From contig NZ_BJND01000016.1 in assembly GCF_006539505.1 (NCBI RefSeq), positions 62,001 to 126,000 of the forward strand: DNA of 64,000 nt. Reading direction: 5' to 3'. Below the pieces are notes generated by a model, which had not been told where the DNA came from, ran no database searches, and worked only from the letters and a program-made list of their open reading frames with translations. Shown one piece after another: positions 36,054 through 44,821 of this stretch. This stretch comes from Streptomyces spinoverrucosus (lineage in GTDB: Bacteria; Actinomycetota; Actinomycetes; Streptomycetales; Streptomycetaceae). Both the position numbers and the translations under genes were made by a program. How positions within the stretch are numbered: position 1 is the first letter of the stretch; each line of letters opens with the position of its first letter.

Positions 36054-36944
36054 GTGACCAGCGAGATCACCCTCTTCGTCAACCCCACCGCGGGCCGCGG
36101 CCGGGGCGCCCACGTGGCGCAGCCGGCCGCTTCCGCTTTCCGGGCGGCCGGATTCTCGGTGCGTACGGTCATCGGGCAGGACCCCGGTGACGCACTGGCA
36201 CGCGCGCGTGCCGCCGTCGCGGACGGCACCGGAGCACTCGTCGCCGTCGGCGGCGACGGCATCGCCCATCTCGCCCTCCAGGCCGTCGCCGGCACCGACA
36301 CCCCGCTCGGCCTGGTCGCCGTAGGCACCGGCAACGACTTCGCCCGCGCCCTCGGCCTGCCCGTGCGCGACCCGGCCGCCGCGGCCCGGTTGATCGCCGA
36401 GGGGCTGAAGGACGACGGGGTGCGGGACATCGACCTCGGCCGGGTGGGCGAGCGCTGGTTCGGCACCGTCCTCGCCTCCGGCTTCGACTCACGCGTCAAC
36501 GACCGCGGCAACCGGATGCGCTGGCCGGTCGGCCGCTTCAAGTACGACCTCGCGATGATCGCCGAACTGGCCGCGTTCCGCCCGTTCCCCTACCGGCTCA
36601 CCCTCGACGACGGCGAGGTCCGGGAGATCGAGGCGACCCTCGTGGCCGTCGGCAATGGATCGTCGTACGGCGGCGGCATGCGCATCTGCCCGGGCGCCGA
36701 TCTCACCGACGGGCTGTTCGACATCACGGTCGTCGGCGACTGCAGTCGCAGAACCCTCCTGCGGGTGTTTCCGACGGTCTACCGGGGCGGACACGTGGAC
36801 CATCCCAAGGTCACCGTGCATCGGGCGGCGCGGGTCGAGATCGCGGCCGACGGCATCACCGGGTACGCCGACGGGGAGCCACTCGGGCCGCTGCCGGTGA
36901 GCGTGCGGTGCGTGCCCGGGGCGGTGCGGGTCGTGGGCCGCTGA
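36054..36944 (+). CDS. Diacylglycerol kinase-like lipid kinase
   Basis: A 296-residue member of the DagK/YegS lipid kinase family. The nucleotide-binding loop LFVNPTAGRGRG, the glycine-rich VAVGGDG at 63-69 and GTGNDFARALG are present. The usual GGDGT is GGDGI here (residue 70). The C-terminal beta domain carries PFPYRLTLDDG and YADGEPLG. The start is GTG at 36054, 7 bases after the -10-like TAGGGT (36041-36046) and without a Shine-Dalgarno, so the mRNA may be leaderless. The substrate could be diacylglycerol or another lipid. Confidence 0.9.
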   Translation: MTSEITLFVNPTAGRGRGAHVAQPAASAFRAAGFSVRTVIGQDPGDALARARAAVADGTGALVAVGGDGIAHLALQAVAGTDTPLGLVAVGTGNDFARALGLPVRDPAAAARLIAEGLKDDGVRDIDLGRVGERWFGTVLASGFDSRVNDRGNRMRWPVGRFKYDLAMIAELAAFRPFPYRLTLDDGEVREIEATLVAVGNGSSYGGGMRICPGADLTDGLFDITVVGDCSRRTLLRVFPTVYRGGHVDHPKVTVHRAARVEIAADGITGYADGEPLGPLPVSVRCVPGAVRVVGR

Positions 36945-37029
36945 GCTGCGGGTATCGCCGGATTCACAGCAGCGGATCCGGATAATGATCGTCCTGTTGT
37001 CAGTGCGGACCGGTACGCTCGAAAGCACG

Positions 37030-39834
37030 ATGACTGAGGACCTCTCACCGGCCGAGCGGTACGTGGCGGCGCGTCAGCGCGCCGCCGAGCAGGCCACCGC
37101 GCTCGCGTCCTTCCGCGAGATGTACGACTTCGGCCTCGACCCCTTCCAGATCGAGGCCTGCGAGGCACTTGAGGCGGGCAAGGGCGTGCTGGTGGCCGCT
37201 CCCACCGGCTCGGGCAAGACGATCGTGGGCGAGTTCGCCGTCCACCTCGCCCTGCAGCAGGGCAGGAAGTGCTTCTACACGACACCCATCAAGGCGCTGT
37301 CGAACCAGAAGTACAACGACCTGTGCCGCCGCTACGGCACCGAGAAGGTCGGCCTGCTCACCGGCGACAACAGCGTCAACTCCGACGCCCCCGTGGTCGT
37401 GATGACCACGGAGGTGCTGCGGAACATGCTGTACGCGGGCTCGCAGACCCTGCTCGGCCTCGGCTATGTGGTCATGGACGAGGTGCACTACCTCTCCGAC
37501 CGCTTCCGCGGCGCCGTGTGGGAGGAAGTGATCATCCACCTGCCCGAGTCGGTGACCCTGGTGTCACTGTCCGCGACCGTGTCCAACGCCGAGGAGTTCG
37601 GCGACTGGCTAGACACCGTCCGCGGCGACACCGAGGTGATCGTCGCCGAGCACCGGCCCGTGCCGCTGTTCCAGCATGTGCTCGCCGGGCGCCGGATGTA
37701 CGACCTGTTCGAGGAGGGCGAGGGCCACAAGAAGGCCGTCAACCCCGACCTCATGCGCATGGCCCGCATGGAGGCCACCCGCCCGTCGCTCCAAGACCGC
37801 AGGCGCGGCCGCGCGATGCGCGAGGCCGACCGGGAGCGGGAGCGGCGGCAGCGGTCGCGGGTGTGGACGCCCAGCCGGCCCGAGGTCATAGAGCGGCTGG
37901 ACGCGGAAGGCCTGCTGCCCGCGATCACGTTCATCTTCAGCCGCGCCGCCTGCGAGGCCGCCGTCCAGCAGTGCCTGTACGCCGGGCTGCGGCTGAACGA
38001 CGAGGAGGCCCGGGAGCGGGTCCGCATGCTCGTGGAGGAGCGCACGGCCTCGATCCCGGCCGAGGACCTGCACGTGCTCGGGTACTACGAGTGGCTGGAG
38101 GGCCTGGAGCGCGGCATCGCCGCCCACCACGCGGGCATGCTGCCGACCTTCAAGGAAGTCGTCGAGGAACTGTTCGTCCGAGGCCTGGTGAAGGCGGTCT
38201 TCGCCACCGAGACGCTGGCCCTGGGCATCAACATGCCCGCCCGGTCGGTGGTGTTGGAGAAGCTCGTCAAGTGGAACGGCGAGCAGCACGCCGACATCAC
38301 CCCGGGCGAGTACACGCAGCTGACGGGGCGTGCGGGGCGGCGCGGCATCGACATCGAGGGCCACGCCGTGGTGCTGTGGCAGCGGGGGATGAACCCCGAG
38401 CACCTGGCGGGACTGGCCGGGACACGGACGTATCCGCTGCGGTCCAGCTTCAAGCCGTCGTACAACATGGCGGTCAACCTGGTCGAGCAGTTCGGGCGGC
38501 ATCGCTCGCGGGAGCTGCTGGAGACGTCGTTCGCGCAGTTCCAGGCCGACAAGTCGGTCGTGGGGATCTCGCGTCAGGTGCAGCGCAACGAGGAAGGGCT
38601 CGCCGGTTACAAGGAGTCCATGACCTGCCACCTCGGGGACTTCGAGGAGTATGCGCGGCTGCGGCGCGAACTGAAGGACCGCGAGACCGAGTTGGCCCGG
38701 CAGGGTGCGGCGGAGCGGCGGGCCGAGGCCGCTGTCGCGCTGGAGCGGCTGCGGCCGGGTGACGTCATTCATGTGCCGAGCGGGAAGTACGCCGGGCTGG
38801 CGCTGGTGCTCGATCCGGGGCTGCCGGCCGGGCGGTCCAACGGCCACCGGGGGTTCGAGCAGCACGACGGGCCGCGGCCGTTGGTGCTGACCGCGGAGCG
38901 GCAGGTCAAGCGGCTGGCGTCGATCGACTTCCCGGTGCCGGTCGAGGCGCTGGAGCGGATGCGGATCCCGAAGTCCTTCAACCCGCGCTCGCCGCAGTCC
39001 CGGCGGGACCTGGCGTCGGCGCTGCGCAACAAGGCCGGGCACATCGCGCCGGATCGGCAGCGCAAGCGGCGGTCGCAGGCCGCGGACGACCGGGAGATCG
39101 CACGGCTGCGGGCGGCGCTGCGGGCGCATCCGTGTCATGGGTGCAACGACCGCGAGGATCACGCCCGTTGGGCCGAGCGGTACCACCGGCTGCAGCGGGA
39201 CACCTCGCAGCTGGAGCGGCGGATCGAGGGGCGGACGAACACCATCGCCCGTACCTTCGACCGGATCGTCGCGCTGCTGACCGAGATGGACTATCTGCGC
39301 GACGACGAGGTCACCGAGCACGGCAAGCGGCTGGCGCGGCTGTACGGCGAGCTGGATCTGCTCGCCAGCGAGTGTCTGCGCGAGGGCGTGTGGGAGGGGC
39401 TGTCTCCGGCGGAACTCGCCGCGTGTGTCTCGGCGTTGGTGTTCGAGGCGCGGGTCGGTGACGACGCGCTGGCGCCGAAGTTGCCCTCCGGCAAGGCGAA
39501 GGCCGCGCTCGGTGAGATGGTGCGGATCTGGGGGCGGCTGGACGCGCTGGAGGAGGAGTTCCGGATCACGCAGACCGAGGGGGTCGGGCAGCGGGAGCCG
39601 GATCTCGGGTTCGCCTGGGCCGCGTACATGTGGGCCTCGGGCAAGGGGCTCGACGAGGTGCTGCGCGAGGCGGAGATGCCGGCGGGGGACTTTGTGCGGT
39701 GGTGCAAGCAGGTCATTGATGTGCTGGGGCAGATCAGTGCGGCTGCGCCTGTGGGGTCGACGGTTGTGAAGAACGCCCGGAAGGCTGTTGAGGGGTTGCT
39801 GCGGGGGGTTGTCGCCTACTCGTCGGTGGGGTGA
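37030..39834 (+). CDS. helY: Ski2-like DEVH-box helicase (HelY type)
   Basis: A 934-residue superfamily 2 helicase. Motif I is APTGSGKT, motif II DEVH, motif III SAT, and motif VI QLTGRAGRRG. The N-terminal core is followed by a second RecA domain (about 300-500), then a long accessory region with CHGCNDREDHA, and the C-terminal Ski2/DSHCT helical domain. The family resembles Mtr4/Ski2 RNA helicases, so RNA unwinding is likely. The ATG at 37030 is 10 bases after TACGCT. It follows the lipid kinase gene by 85 bases. A repeat element lies just behind its stop. Confidence 0.95.
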   Translation: MTEDLSPAERYVAARQRAAEQATALASFREMYDFGLDPFQIEACEALEAGKGVLVAAPTGSGKTIVGEFAVHLALQQGRKCFYTTPIKALSNQKYNDLCRRYGTEKVGLLTGDNSVNSDAPVVVMTTEVLRNMLYAGSQTLLGLGYVVMDEVHYLSDRFRGAVWEEVIIHLPESVTLVSLSATVSNAEEFGDWLDTVRGDTEVIVAEHRPVPLFQHVLAGRRMYDLFEEGEGHKKAVNPDLMRMARMEATRPSLQDRRRGRAMREADRERERRQRSRVWTPSRPEVIERLDAEGLLPAITFIFSRAACEAAVQQCLYAGLRLNDEEARERVRMLVEERTASIPAEDLHVLGYYEWLEGLERGIAAHHAGMLPTFKEVVEELFVRGLVKAVFATETLALGINMPARSVVLEKLVKWNGEQHADITPGEYTQLTGRAGRRGIDIEGHAVVLWQRGMNPEHLAGLAGTRTYPLRSSFKPSYNMAVNLVEQFGRHRSRELLETSFAQFQADKSVVGISRQVQRNEEGLAGYKESMTCHLGDFEEYARLRRELKDRETELARQGAAERRAEAAVALERLRPGDVIHVPSGKYAGLALVLDPGLPAGRSNGHRGFEQHDGPRPLVLTAERQVKRLASIDFPVPVEALERMRIPKSFNPRSPQSRRDLASALRNKAGHIAPDRQRKRRSQAADDREIARLRAALRAHPCHGCNDREDHARWAERYHRLQRDTSQLERRIEGRTNTIARTFDRIVALLTEMDYLRDDEVTEHGKRLARLYGELDLLASECLREGVWEGLSPAELAACVSALVFEARVGDDALAPKLPSGKAKAALGEMVRIWGRLDALEEEFRITQTEGVGQREPDLGFAWAAYMWASGKGLDEVLREAEMPAGDFVRWCKQVIDVLGQISAAAPVGSTVVKNARKAVEGLLRGVVAYSSVG

Positions 39835-40193
39835 CAGTTGTTCGGCGGGTGCGGGGTTCGTTGTGGCTGGTCGCGCCCACGCGGCGGAGCCGCATATTGA
39901 CACTGCCCCGCGCCCCTGAGGGGCGTCACCTAACCGTCTATTTCACTCATCACGGTGAGTTGTTTTCGTATGCCCGTACGCCGTCACGCACCGTGTGCGA
40001 ATGTGATCTCAGCGTGTAAATGGGGTCGAGCGTACTCCTGTTGCGGGTGCTGTTTCAGGCGGTTGCTGAATATGACACGGCGATGATCCGGTCGGACTAA
40101 GCTCGCCCGCAGCGCACCGAGTTGCGGTGTATTCGTGCGCCTGTTCCCAAAAATCCTGATGATCCCAACAGTCCCATGACGCAGAGGGCCCAC
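39835..40193. other. Intergenic region between helY and rarA
   Basis: The 359 bases contain a copy of the intergenic repeat family at 39863-39925 and the promoter region of the conservon. From about 39930 the composition drops well below that of the flanking genes, with several AT-rich runs. I see no coding sequence in it. Confidence 0.6.
39863..39925 (-). repeat. Intergenic repeat element, copy A
   Basis: Read on the minus strand it begins at a palindrome of the form cgcccctgaggggcg, continues with ggggcgcgggg, contains gcggctccgccgc, and ends gcgcgaccagccac. The same start and end blocks recur at 54726-54763 without the middle part. Such elements are abundant between genes of many Streptomyces, as I recall. 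Confidence 0.8.
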
Positions 40194-41795
40194 ATGGTGA
40201 GTGTTCAATCCCCACCCGCACGCCGTGAACTTCCCTACGCGCGCGTGCTGTTGCTCCCCGCGATACTGATGGCCGCGGCTACCGGAGCGGCCGTCGCCCT
40301 GGTGACGCCCTCGGCCCGGGTCGCGGTCGGCCTCTGCGGCGCCGTCGCCACGCTGCTGGTGATCGCCACCGCGGCCGAGGCGGTACGCCGCGGCCGTGCG
40401 CTGCGGGACGCGCAGGCCGAGCACGCCCGTCACAGCGCGTATCTGGAGCGGCGTATCGCCGACCACCACGAGGACTGGGTCCGCTTCGGCGAGGAGATCG
40501 TGCCCACCGCGCTGCGACGGATGGCCGGCGGTGTGACCGCCGTCGAGGTGATCCGTCAGCTGAGCCTGGTCGATCCCGCCTTCCGGGACATGCCCGACCC
40601 ACAGCGCCAGCTGCTGAAGAAGCTGATGCGCATCGTGGACCACGAGGAAACCCTGCGCGACTCCGCGGCCCGTTCCTTCGTCACCATCGCCCGGCGCGTC
40701 CAGGCGATCGTCCACCAACAGGCCAACGAGCTGCGGGAGATGGAGGAGGACCACGGCCGCAACCCCGAGGTCTTCGACGACCTGCTGCGCATCGACCACG
40801 GCAACGCGCTGATCGGCCGCCTCGCCGACTCCATCTCCGTCCTCGGCGGCGGCCGCCCCGGCCGCCAGTGGCCCCTGCCGGTGTCCCTGTACAGCACGCT
40901 GCGCGGCGCCATGTCGCGGATCCTGGAATACCGGCGCATCAAGCTGGACAACATCGCCCGCATCAGCGTCAAGGGCATCTACGTCGAGCCGGTCATCCAC
41001 GCCTGCGCCGAGCTCTTCGACAACGCCACCCGCTACTCGCCGCCGAGCACCAAGGTGCACGTGACCGCGGTCCAGGTGCAGACCGGCGTCGCCATCGAGA
41101 TCGAGGACGCCGGCGTCAGCTTCAGCGAGGAGGCCCGCGCCCGGATCGAGGGCATGCTGGAGCGCGCCAAGGCCGGCGTCGACCTCCAGGACCTCGGTGA
41201 CGCCCCGCGCCTCGGCCTCGCCGTCGTGGGCCGCCTGTGCCGGGCGTACAACATGCAGGTCGCGCTGCGCTCCTCGGCGTACGGCGGGGTCCGGGCCGTG
41301 GTCATCGTGCCGAGCAACATGCTGACCGACGAGCCCGGCGTCGGACTCGCCCACGGCATCGGCGCCACCTCCGTGCCCACCGTCTCGCCCGACGCGCTGG
41401 AGGGCCCCAAGCGGCCCCCGAAGCGGCGCCGCCCGACCAGCCCGAAGGTCCCGGCCACGGTCTCCATGGAGGACGACGTCCCGGTCGTCACCGAGTGGAC
41501 CGCCAACGGCCTGCCGCAGCGCCGCAGCCGGGTGAAGACCCCGCTCAGCCAGCGGATCCGCGAGCAGTACGCCGCCGAACGCGCCGAAAAGGAAGCCGCC
41601 GAACGCGAAGGGCGCGAACCCCGGTCCGTCTGGGGCGCCCCCGAACCCAAGCCCGAGAACAAGGACCAGCCCCCGCCCGGAATGTGGGTCGAGGCCTTCA
41701 TGGAGGGGCTCAAACGACCGAAGCCGACCTCGTCCACCCAGCCGACCAACGAGCCGGCCCGTGCCCAGGCCGACGACGAGAGGGACCCCAACTGA
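40194..41795 (+). CDS. rarA: Conservon sensor-like ATPase (RarA/CvnA)
   Basis: A 533-residue histidine-kinase-like membrane protein. Two hydrophobic segments (about 20-65) are followed by a helical region and a HATPase domain with ELFDNATRYSPPS as N box and GLAVVGRLCRAY as a G-box-like stretch. No standard phosphoacceptor histidine motif is evident. The C-terminal 150 residues are Pro- and charge-rich. The start is ATG at 40194 with AGAGGG about 8 bases upstream. It heads the rarA-rarE conservon; its stop overlaps rarB (TGATG). In S. coelicolor the rar genes affect aerial growth and antibiotic onset. Confidence 0.88.
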   Translation: MVSVQSPPARRELPYARVLLLPAILMAAATGAAVALVTPSARVAVGLCGAVATLLVIATAAEAVRRGRALRDAQAEHARHSAYLERRIADHHEDWVRFGEEIVPTALRRMAGGVTAVEVIRQLSLVDPAFRDMPDPQRQLLKKLMRIVDHEETLRDSAARSFVTIARRVQAIVHQQANELREMEEDHGRNPEVFDDLLRIDHGNALIGRLADSISVLGGGRPGRQWPLPVSLYSTLRGAMSRILEYRRIKLDNIARISVKGIYVEPVIHACAELFDNATRYSPPSTKVHVTAVQVQTGVAIEIEDAGVSFSEEARARIEGMLERAKAGVDLQDLGDAPRLGLAVVGRLCRAYNMQVALRSSAYGGVRAVVIVPSNMLTDEPGVGLAHGIGATSVPTVSPDALEGPKRPPKRRRPTSPKVPATVSMEDDVPVVTEWTANGLPQRRSRVKTPLSQRIREQYAAERAEKEAAEREGREPRSVWGAPEPKPENKDQPPPGMWVEAFMEGLKRPKPTSSTQPTNEPARAQADDERDPN

Positions 41796-42199
41796 TGGCG
41801 TACCGAGCGAACTTCGACTGGATGCTCCAGGACCTCGCCAAGGGCGTACCCGGCATCCAGATGATCGTGGTGCTCTCCGCCGACGGACTGCGCATCGCCC
41901 GCCACGGCGGCGACCCGGACACCGCCGACCGGGTCGCCGCGGCCTGCGCCGGACTGCAGAGCCTGGCGAGCGCCGTGGCCGACGAGATCCCGACCAGCGA
42001 CGGTCAGATGCGCATGATCCTCATCGAGGTCAACGGCGGCTACTTCTACCTGATGGCCGCCGGGCCCAACGCCTACCTCGCGGTGCTGTCCAACATCGTC
42101 GCCGAACCGGGCCTGATGAGCGCCCAGATGCGCGACCTCGTCGACCGGATCGGTCCCCACCTGACCAGTCCGCCGAGGCGCAACGGGAAGGCCGTATGA
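41795..42199 (+). CDS. rarB: Roadblock/LC7 conservon protein (RarB/CvnB)
   Basis: A 134-residue roadblock/LC7-fold protein; NFDWMLQDLAKGVPGIQMIVVLS and RMILIEVNGGYFYLMA are characteristic. Such proteins act as GTPase modulators, here presumably of RarD. ATG at 41795 overlaps the rarA stop and its own stop overlaps rarC, so three genes are translationally coupled. GAGAGGG upstream serves as ribosome binding site. Confidence 0.9.
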   Translation: MAYRANFDWMLQDLAKGVPGIQMIVVLSADGLRIARHGGDPDTADRVAAACAGLQSLASAVADEIPTSDGQMRMILIEVNGGYFYLMAAGPNAYLAVLSNIVAEPGLMSAQMRDLVDRIGPHLTSPPRRNGKAV

Positions 42200-42645
42200 C
42201 TCCTCCGCAACGCAAGCGGCGCTCCCCCAGGGAGGAGCCCTCCCCCCAGCCGCAGCCGGCCCCCCAGGAGGGCGGCGCGGGCAACGACGCCACGGACGGC
42301 ACGCAGGGCAAGGACGGCAAACCCTCCAACCCCGAGCGCCTGTTCGTGATCGGTGAGGTGGACGGCGATCGCGCGGAACTCGACCTGGTCACGTTAATCG
42401 TGGCGCGCGCCGAGCCGAAGCCGTCCACCAGTCCGGAACAGGCGGCGGTGCTCCGGCTGTGCGCCGCCCCGCTGTCCGTGGCCGAGTTGTCGGCCTACCT
42501 CAGTCTGCCGTTCAGCGTGATCACTGTCCTGCTCACCGAGATGCTGACGGCCGAACTCGTGCAGGCACGCGCCCCAGTCGTCCGCCAGGCGCTCCCTGAC
42601 CGTTCCATCCTCGAAGCGGTGATGCATGGACTTCAAAAGCTCTGA
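42196..42645 (+). CDS. rarC: DUF742 conservon protein (RarC/CvnC)
   Basis: A 149-residue DUF742 protein. After a basic, Pro/Gln-rich N-terminal 45 residues, the conserved domain has LFVIGEVDGDRAELDLVTLI and SVAELSAYLSLPFSVITVLL, resembling a winged helix. ATG at 42196 overlaps the rarB stop (ATGA). It overlaps rarD by 20 bases. Its molecular role is not established; it is thought to belong to the membrane-associated conservon complex. Confidence 0.9.
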   Translation: MTPPQRKRRSPREEPSPQPQPAPQEGGAGNDATDGTQGKDGKPSNPERLFVIGEVDGDRAELDLVTLIVARAEPKPSTSPEQAAVLRLCAAPLSVAELSAYLSLPFSVITVLLTEMLTAELVQARAPVVRQALPDRSILEAVMHGLQKL

Positions 42646-43246
42646 CACCGTCCCGGGCCCACGCACCGAGGACCATCTGCCGCACACGGCACAGGCCGCG
42701 GTGAAGATCGTCATCGTGGGCGGCTTCGGGGTCGGCAAGACCACCATGGTCGGCTCGGTCAGCGAGATCAAACCGCTGACCACCGAGGAGACCATGACGC
42801 AGGCCGGCGTCGGTGTCGACGACGACTACGGCTCCGACTCCAAGACGGCCACCACCGTGGCCATGGACTTCGGCCGCATCAGCATCACCGACCAGCTCGT
42901 GCTGTACCTCTTCGGCACGCCCGGCCAGGAACGCTTCTGGTTCCTGTGGAACGGGCTGTTCGAGGGCGCGCTGGGCGCGGTGGTCCTGGTCGACACCCGG
43001 CGGCTGGAGGTCAGCTTCGACGTCATGGGCCGGCTGGAGGAGTGCGGCGTGCCCTTCGTGGTCGCCGTCAACACCTTTCCGGACGGCCCTCGTTACCCGA
43101 TCCCGGAGCTGCGCACGGCGCTCGACCTGTCCGAGGAGATCCCGATCCTGGAGTGCGACGCCCGCCGCCGCGCCTCCAGCAAGGAGGTCCTGATGACGCT
43201 GATGCGTTTCCTGCACTCCCTCGCCATGACGGGCCAGCTCACCTGA
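42626..43246 (+). CDS. rarD: Conservon GTPase (RarD/CvnD)
   Basis: A 206-residue small GTPase of the ATP/GTP-binding conservon family. The P loop is GGFGVGKTT and the G3 motif GTPGQERF. The usual NKxD base-specificity motif is replaced by a VAVNTFPD sequence, common in this family. The start is ATG at 42626 inside the end of rarC. The N-terminal 25 residues are extra and hydrophilic. It probably cycles on and off the membrane with RarA-C. Confidence 0.92.
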   Translation: MDFKSSDTVPGPRTEDHLPHTAQAAVKIVIVGGFGVGKTTMVGSVSEIKPLTTEETMTQAGVGVDDDYGSDSKTATTVAMDFGRISITDQLVLYLFGTPGQERFWFLWNGLFEGALGAVVLVDTRRLEVSFDVMGRLEECGVPFVVAVNTFPDGPRYPIPELRTALDLSEEIPILECDARRRASSKEVLMTLMRFLHSLAMTGQLT

Positions 43247-43315
43247 CCCGGCCGCACCGCCGCAGCCCCACTCCCCAGACAACGGTTCCCCCACAGTTTC
43301 CGAAAGCGACTCGCT

Positions 43316-44821
43316 GTGACGCCTGAATCCCACTCCGCGACCGGCACGGACGACCTCTCCGTCAGCCCGCCCCCCGGCTGCCCCGCCCACAACAACCTCG
43401 GCCCCGGCGGACTGCACCGGCTCTACGGCCCCGAGGCACAGGACCTGGGCGCCCTGTACGAGAAACTCCGCACCGAGCACGGGGCCGTGGCGCCCGTGCT
43501 GCTCCACGACGACGTACCGATGTGGGTGGTCCTCGGCCACGCCGAGAACCTGCACATGGTCCGCTCGCCCTCGCAGTTCACCCGCGACAGCCGGATCTGG
43601 CGGCCCCTGCTGGAGGGCATGGTCAAACCCGACCACCCCCTCATGCCGCACATCGCCTGGCAGCCCATCTGCTCGCACGCCGAGGGCGACGAGCACCTCA
43701 GGCTGCGCGGCGCGGTCACCGGCGCCCTGACCACCATCGACTTCCGCGGCCTGCGCCGGCACATCACCCGCTACACCCAGATCCTGGTCAACCGGTTCTG
43801 CGAGGCGGGTGAGGCCGACCTCGTCAGCCAGTACGCCGACCACCTGCCGATGGCCGTGATGTGCGAGATCCTCGGCATGCCCGACGAGTACGGCGACCGG
43901 ATCGTGCACGCCGCCCGCGACATGCTCAAGGGCACCGAGACCGCGATCGCCAGCAACCAGTACATCGTGGACGCCCTCGGACGGCTCGCCGCCAAGCGCC
44001 GTGCCCATCCCGAGGAGGACTTCACCAGCCACCTCGTCACCCACCCGGCCGGCCTCACCGACGACGAGGTCCGCGAACACCTGCGGGTGGTGCTCATCGC
44101 CGCCTACGAGGCCACCGCCAACCTCCTCGCCAACGTGCTGCGCACCGTGCTCACCGACCCGCGCTTCCGTGCCCAGCTCAACGGCGGCCAGATGACCGTG
44201 CCCGAGGCGGTCGAGCAGTCCCTGTGGGACGAGCCGCCGTTCAGCGCGGTCTTCGCCTACTTCGCCAAGCAGGAGACGGAGCTGGGCGGCCAGCGGATCC
44301 ACAAGGGCGACGGGCTGCTGTTCGCCCCCGCGCCGGGCAACGTCGATCCGCGGGTACGGCCCGACCTGACCGCCAACATGCAGGGCAACCGCTCCCACCT
44401 CGCCTTCGGTGGCGGCCCGCACGAGTGCCCCGGTCAGGACATCGGCCGTGCCATCGCGGACATCGGTGTGGACGCGCTGCTGATGCGGCTGCCGGACGTC
44501 GAACTCGACTGCGACGAGGAGGACCTGAACTGGTCCGAGTCGATCTCCTCACGCCACCTGGTCGAACTGCCGGTGCGGTTCGATCCCAAGCCGCCGCAGG
44601 ACGTGATGGAGAAGCCCGGCCTGCAGACGGTGCCCCGCCAGCGCAGCACCTGGCAGGTCAGCACCCCGGCACCCGAGTCGGCGCCCCTGCCCGAGGCCTC
44701 CCCGGAGCAGGCGGCCACCGCCACCGCGGCGCCCCAGCAGCCCGCGCCCGCCGCGGAACCGGCCATCACCCGCAGGCTGGGCGTCTGGAAGCGGTTCCTG
44801 CGCTGGTGGCGGGGTTACTGA
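43316..44821 (+). CDS. rarE: Cytochrome P450-like protein lacking the ExxR arginine (RarE/CvnE)
   Basis: A 501-residue P450 fold. The heme loop FGGGPHECPG keeps the cysteine ligand at 371 and the histidine before it. The K-helix position reads EQSLW at 300-304, so the nearly universal ExxR arginine is missing, as reported for CYP157 proteins. The I helix YEATANLLANV keeps a threonine. Beyond about residue 415 there is a Pro/Ala-rich tail ending in RRLGVWKRFLRWWRGY, a Trp/Arg-rich amphipathic helix. The start is GTG at 43316 with a weak ribosome binding site. Electron transfer or a noncatalytic role are both open. Confidence 0.9.
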   Translation: MTPESHSATGTDDLSVSPPPGCPAHNNLGPGGLHRLYGPEAQDLGALYEKLRTEHGAVAPVLLHDDVPMWVVLGHAENLHMVRSPSQFTRDSRIWRPLLEGMVKPDHPLMPHIAWQPICSHAEGDEHLRLRGAVTGALTTIDFRGLRRHITRYTQILVNRFCEAGEADLVSQYADHLPMAVMCEILGMPDEYGDRIVHAARDMLKGTETAIASNQYIVDALGRLAAKRRAHPEEDFTSHLVTHPAGLTDDEVREHLRVVLIAAYEATANLLANVLRTVLTDPRFRAQLNGGQMTVPEAVEQSLWDEPPFSAVFAYFAKQETELGGQRIHKGDGLLFAPAPGNVDPRVRPDLTANMQGNRSHLAFGGGPHECPGQDIGRAIADIGVDALLMRLPDVELDCDEEDLNWSESISSRHLVELPVRFDPKPPQDVMEKPGLQTVPRQRSTWQVSTPAPESAPLPEASPEQAATATAAPQQPAPAAEPAITRRLGVWKRFLRWWRGY

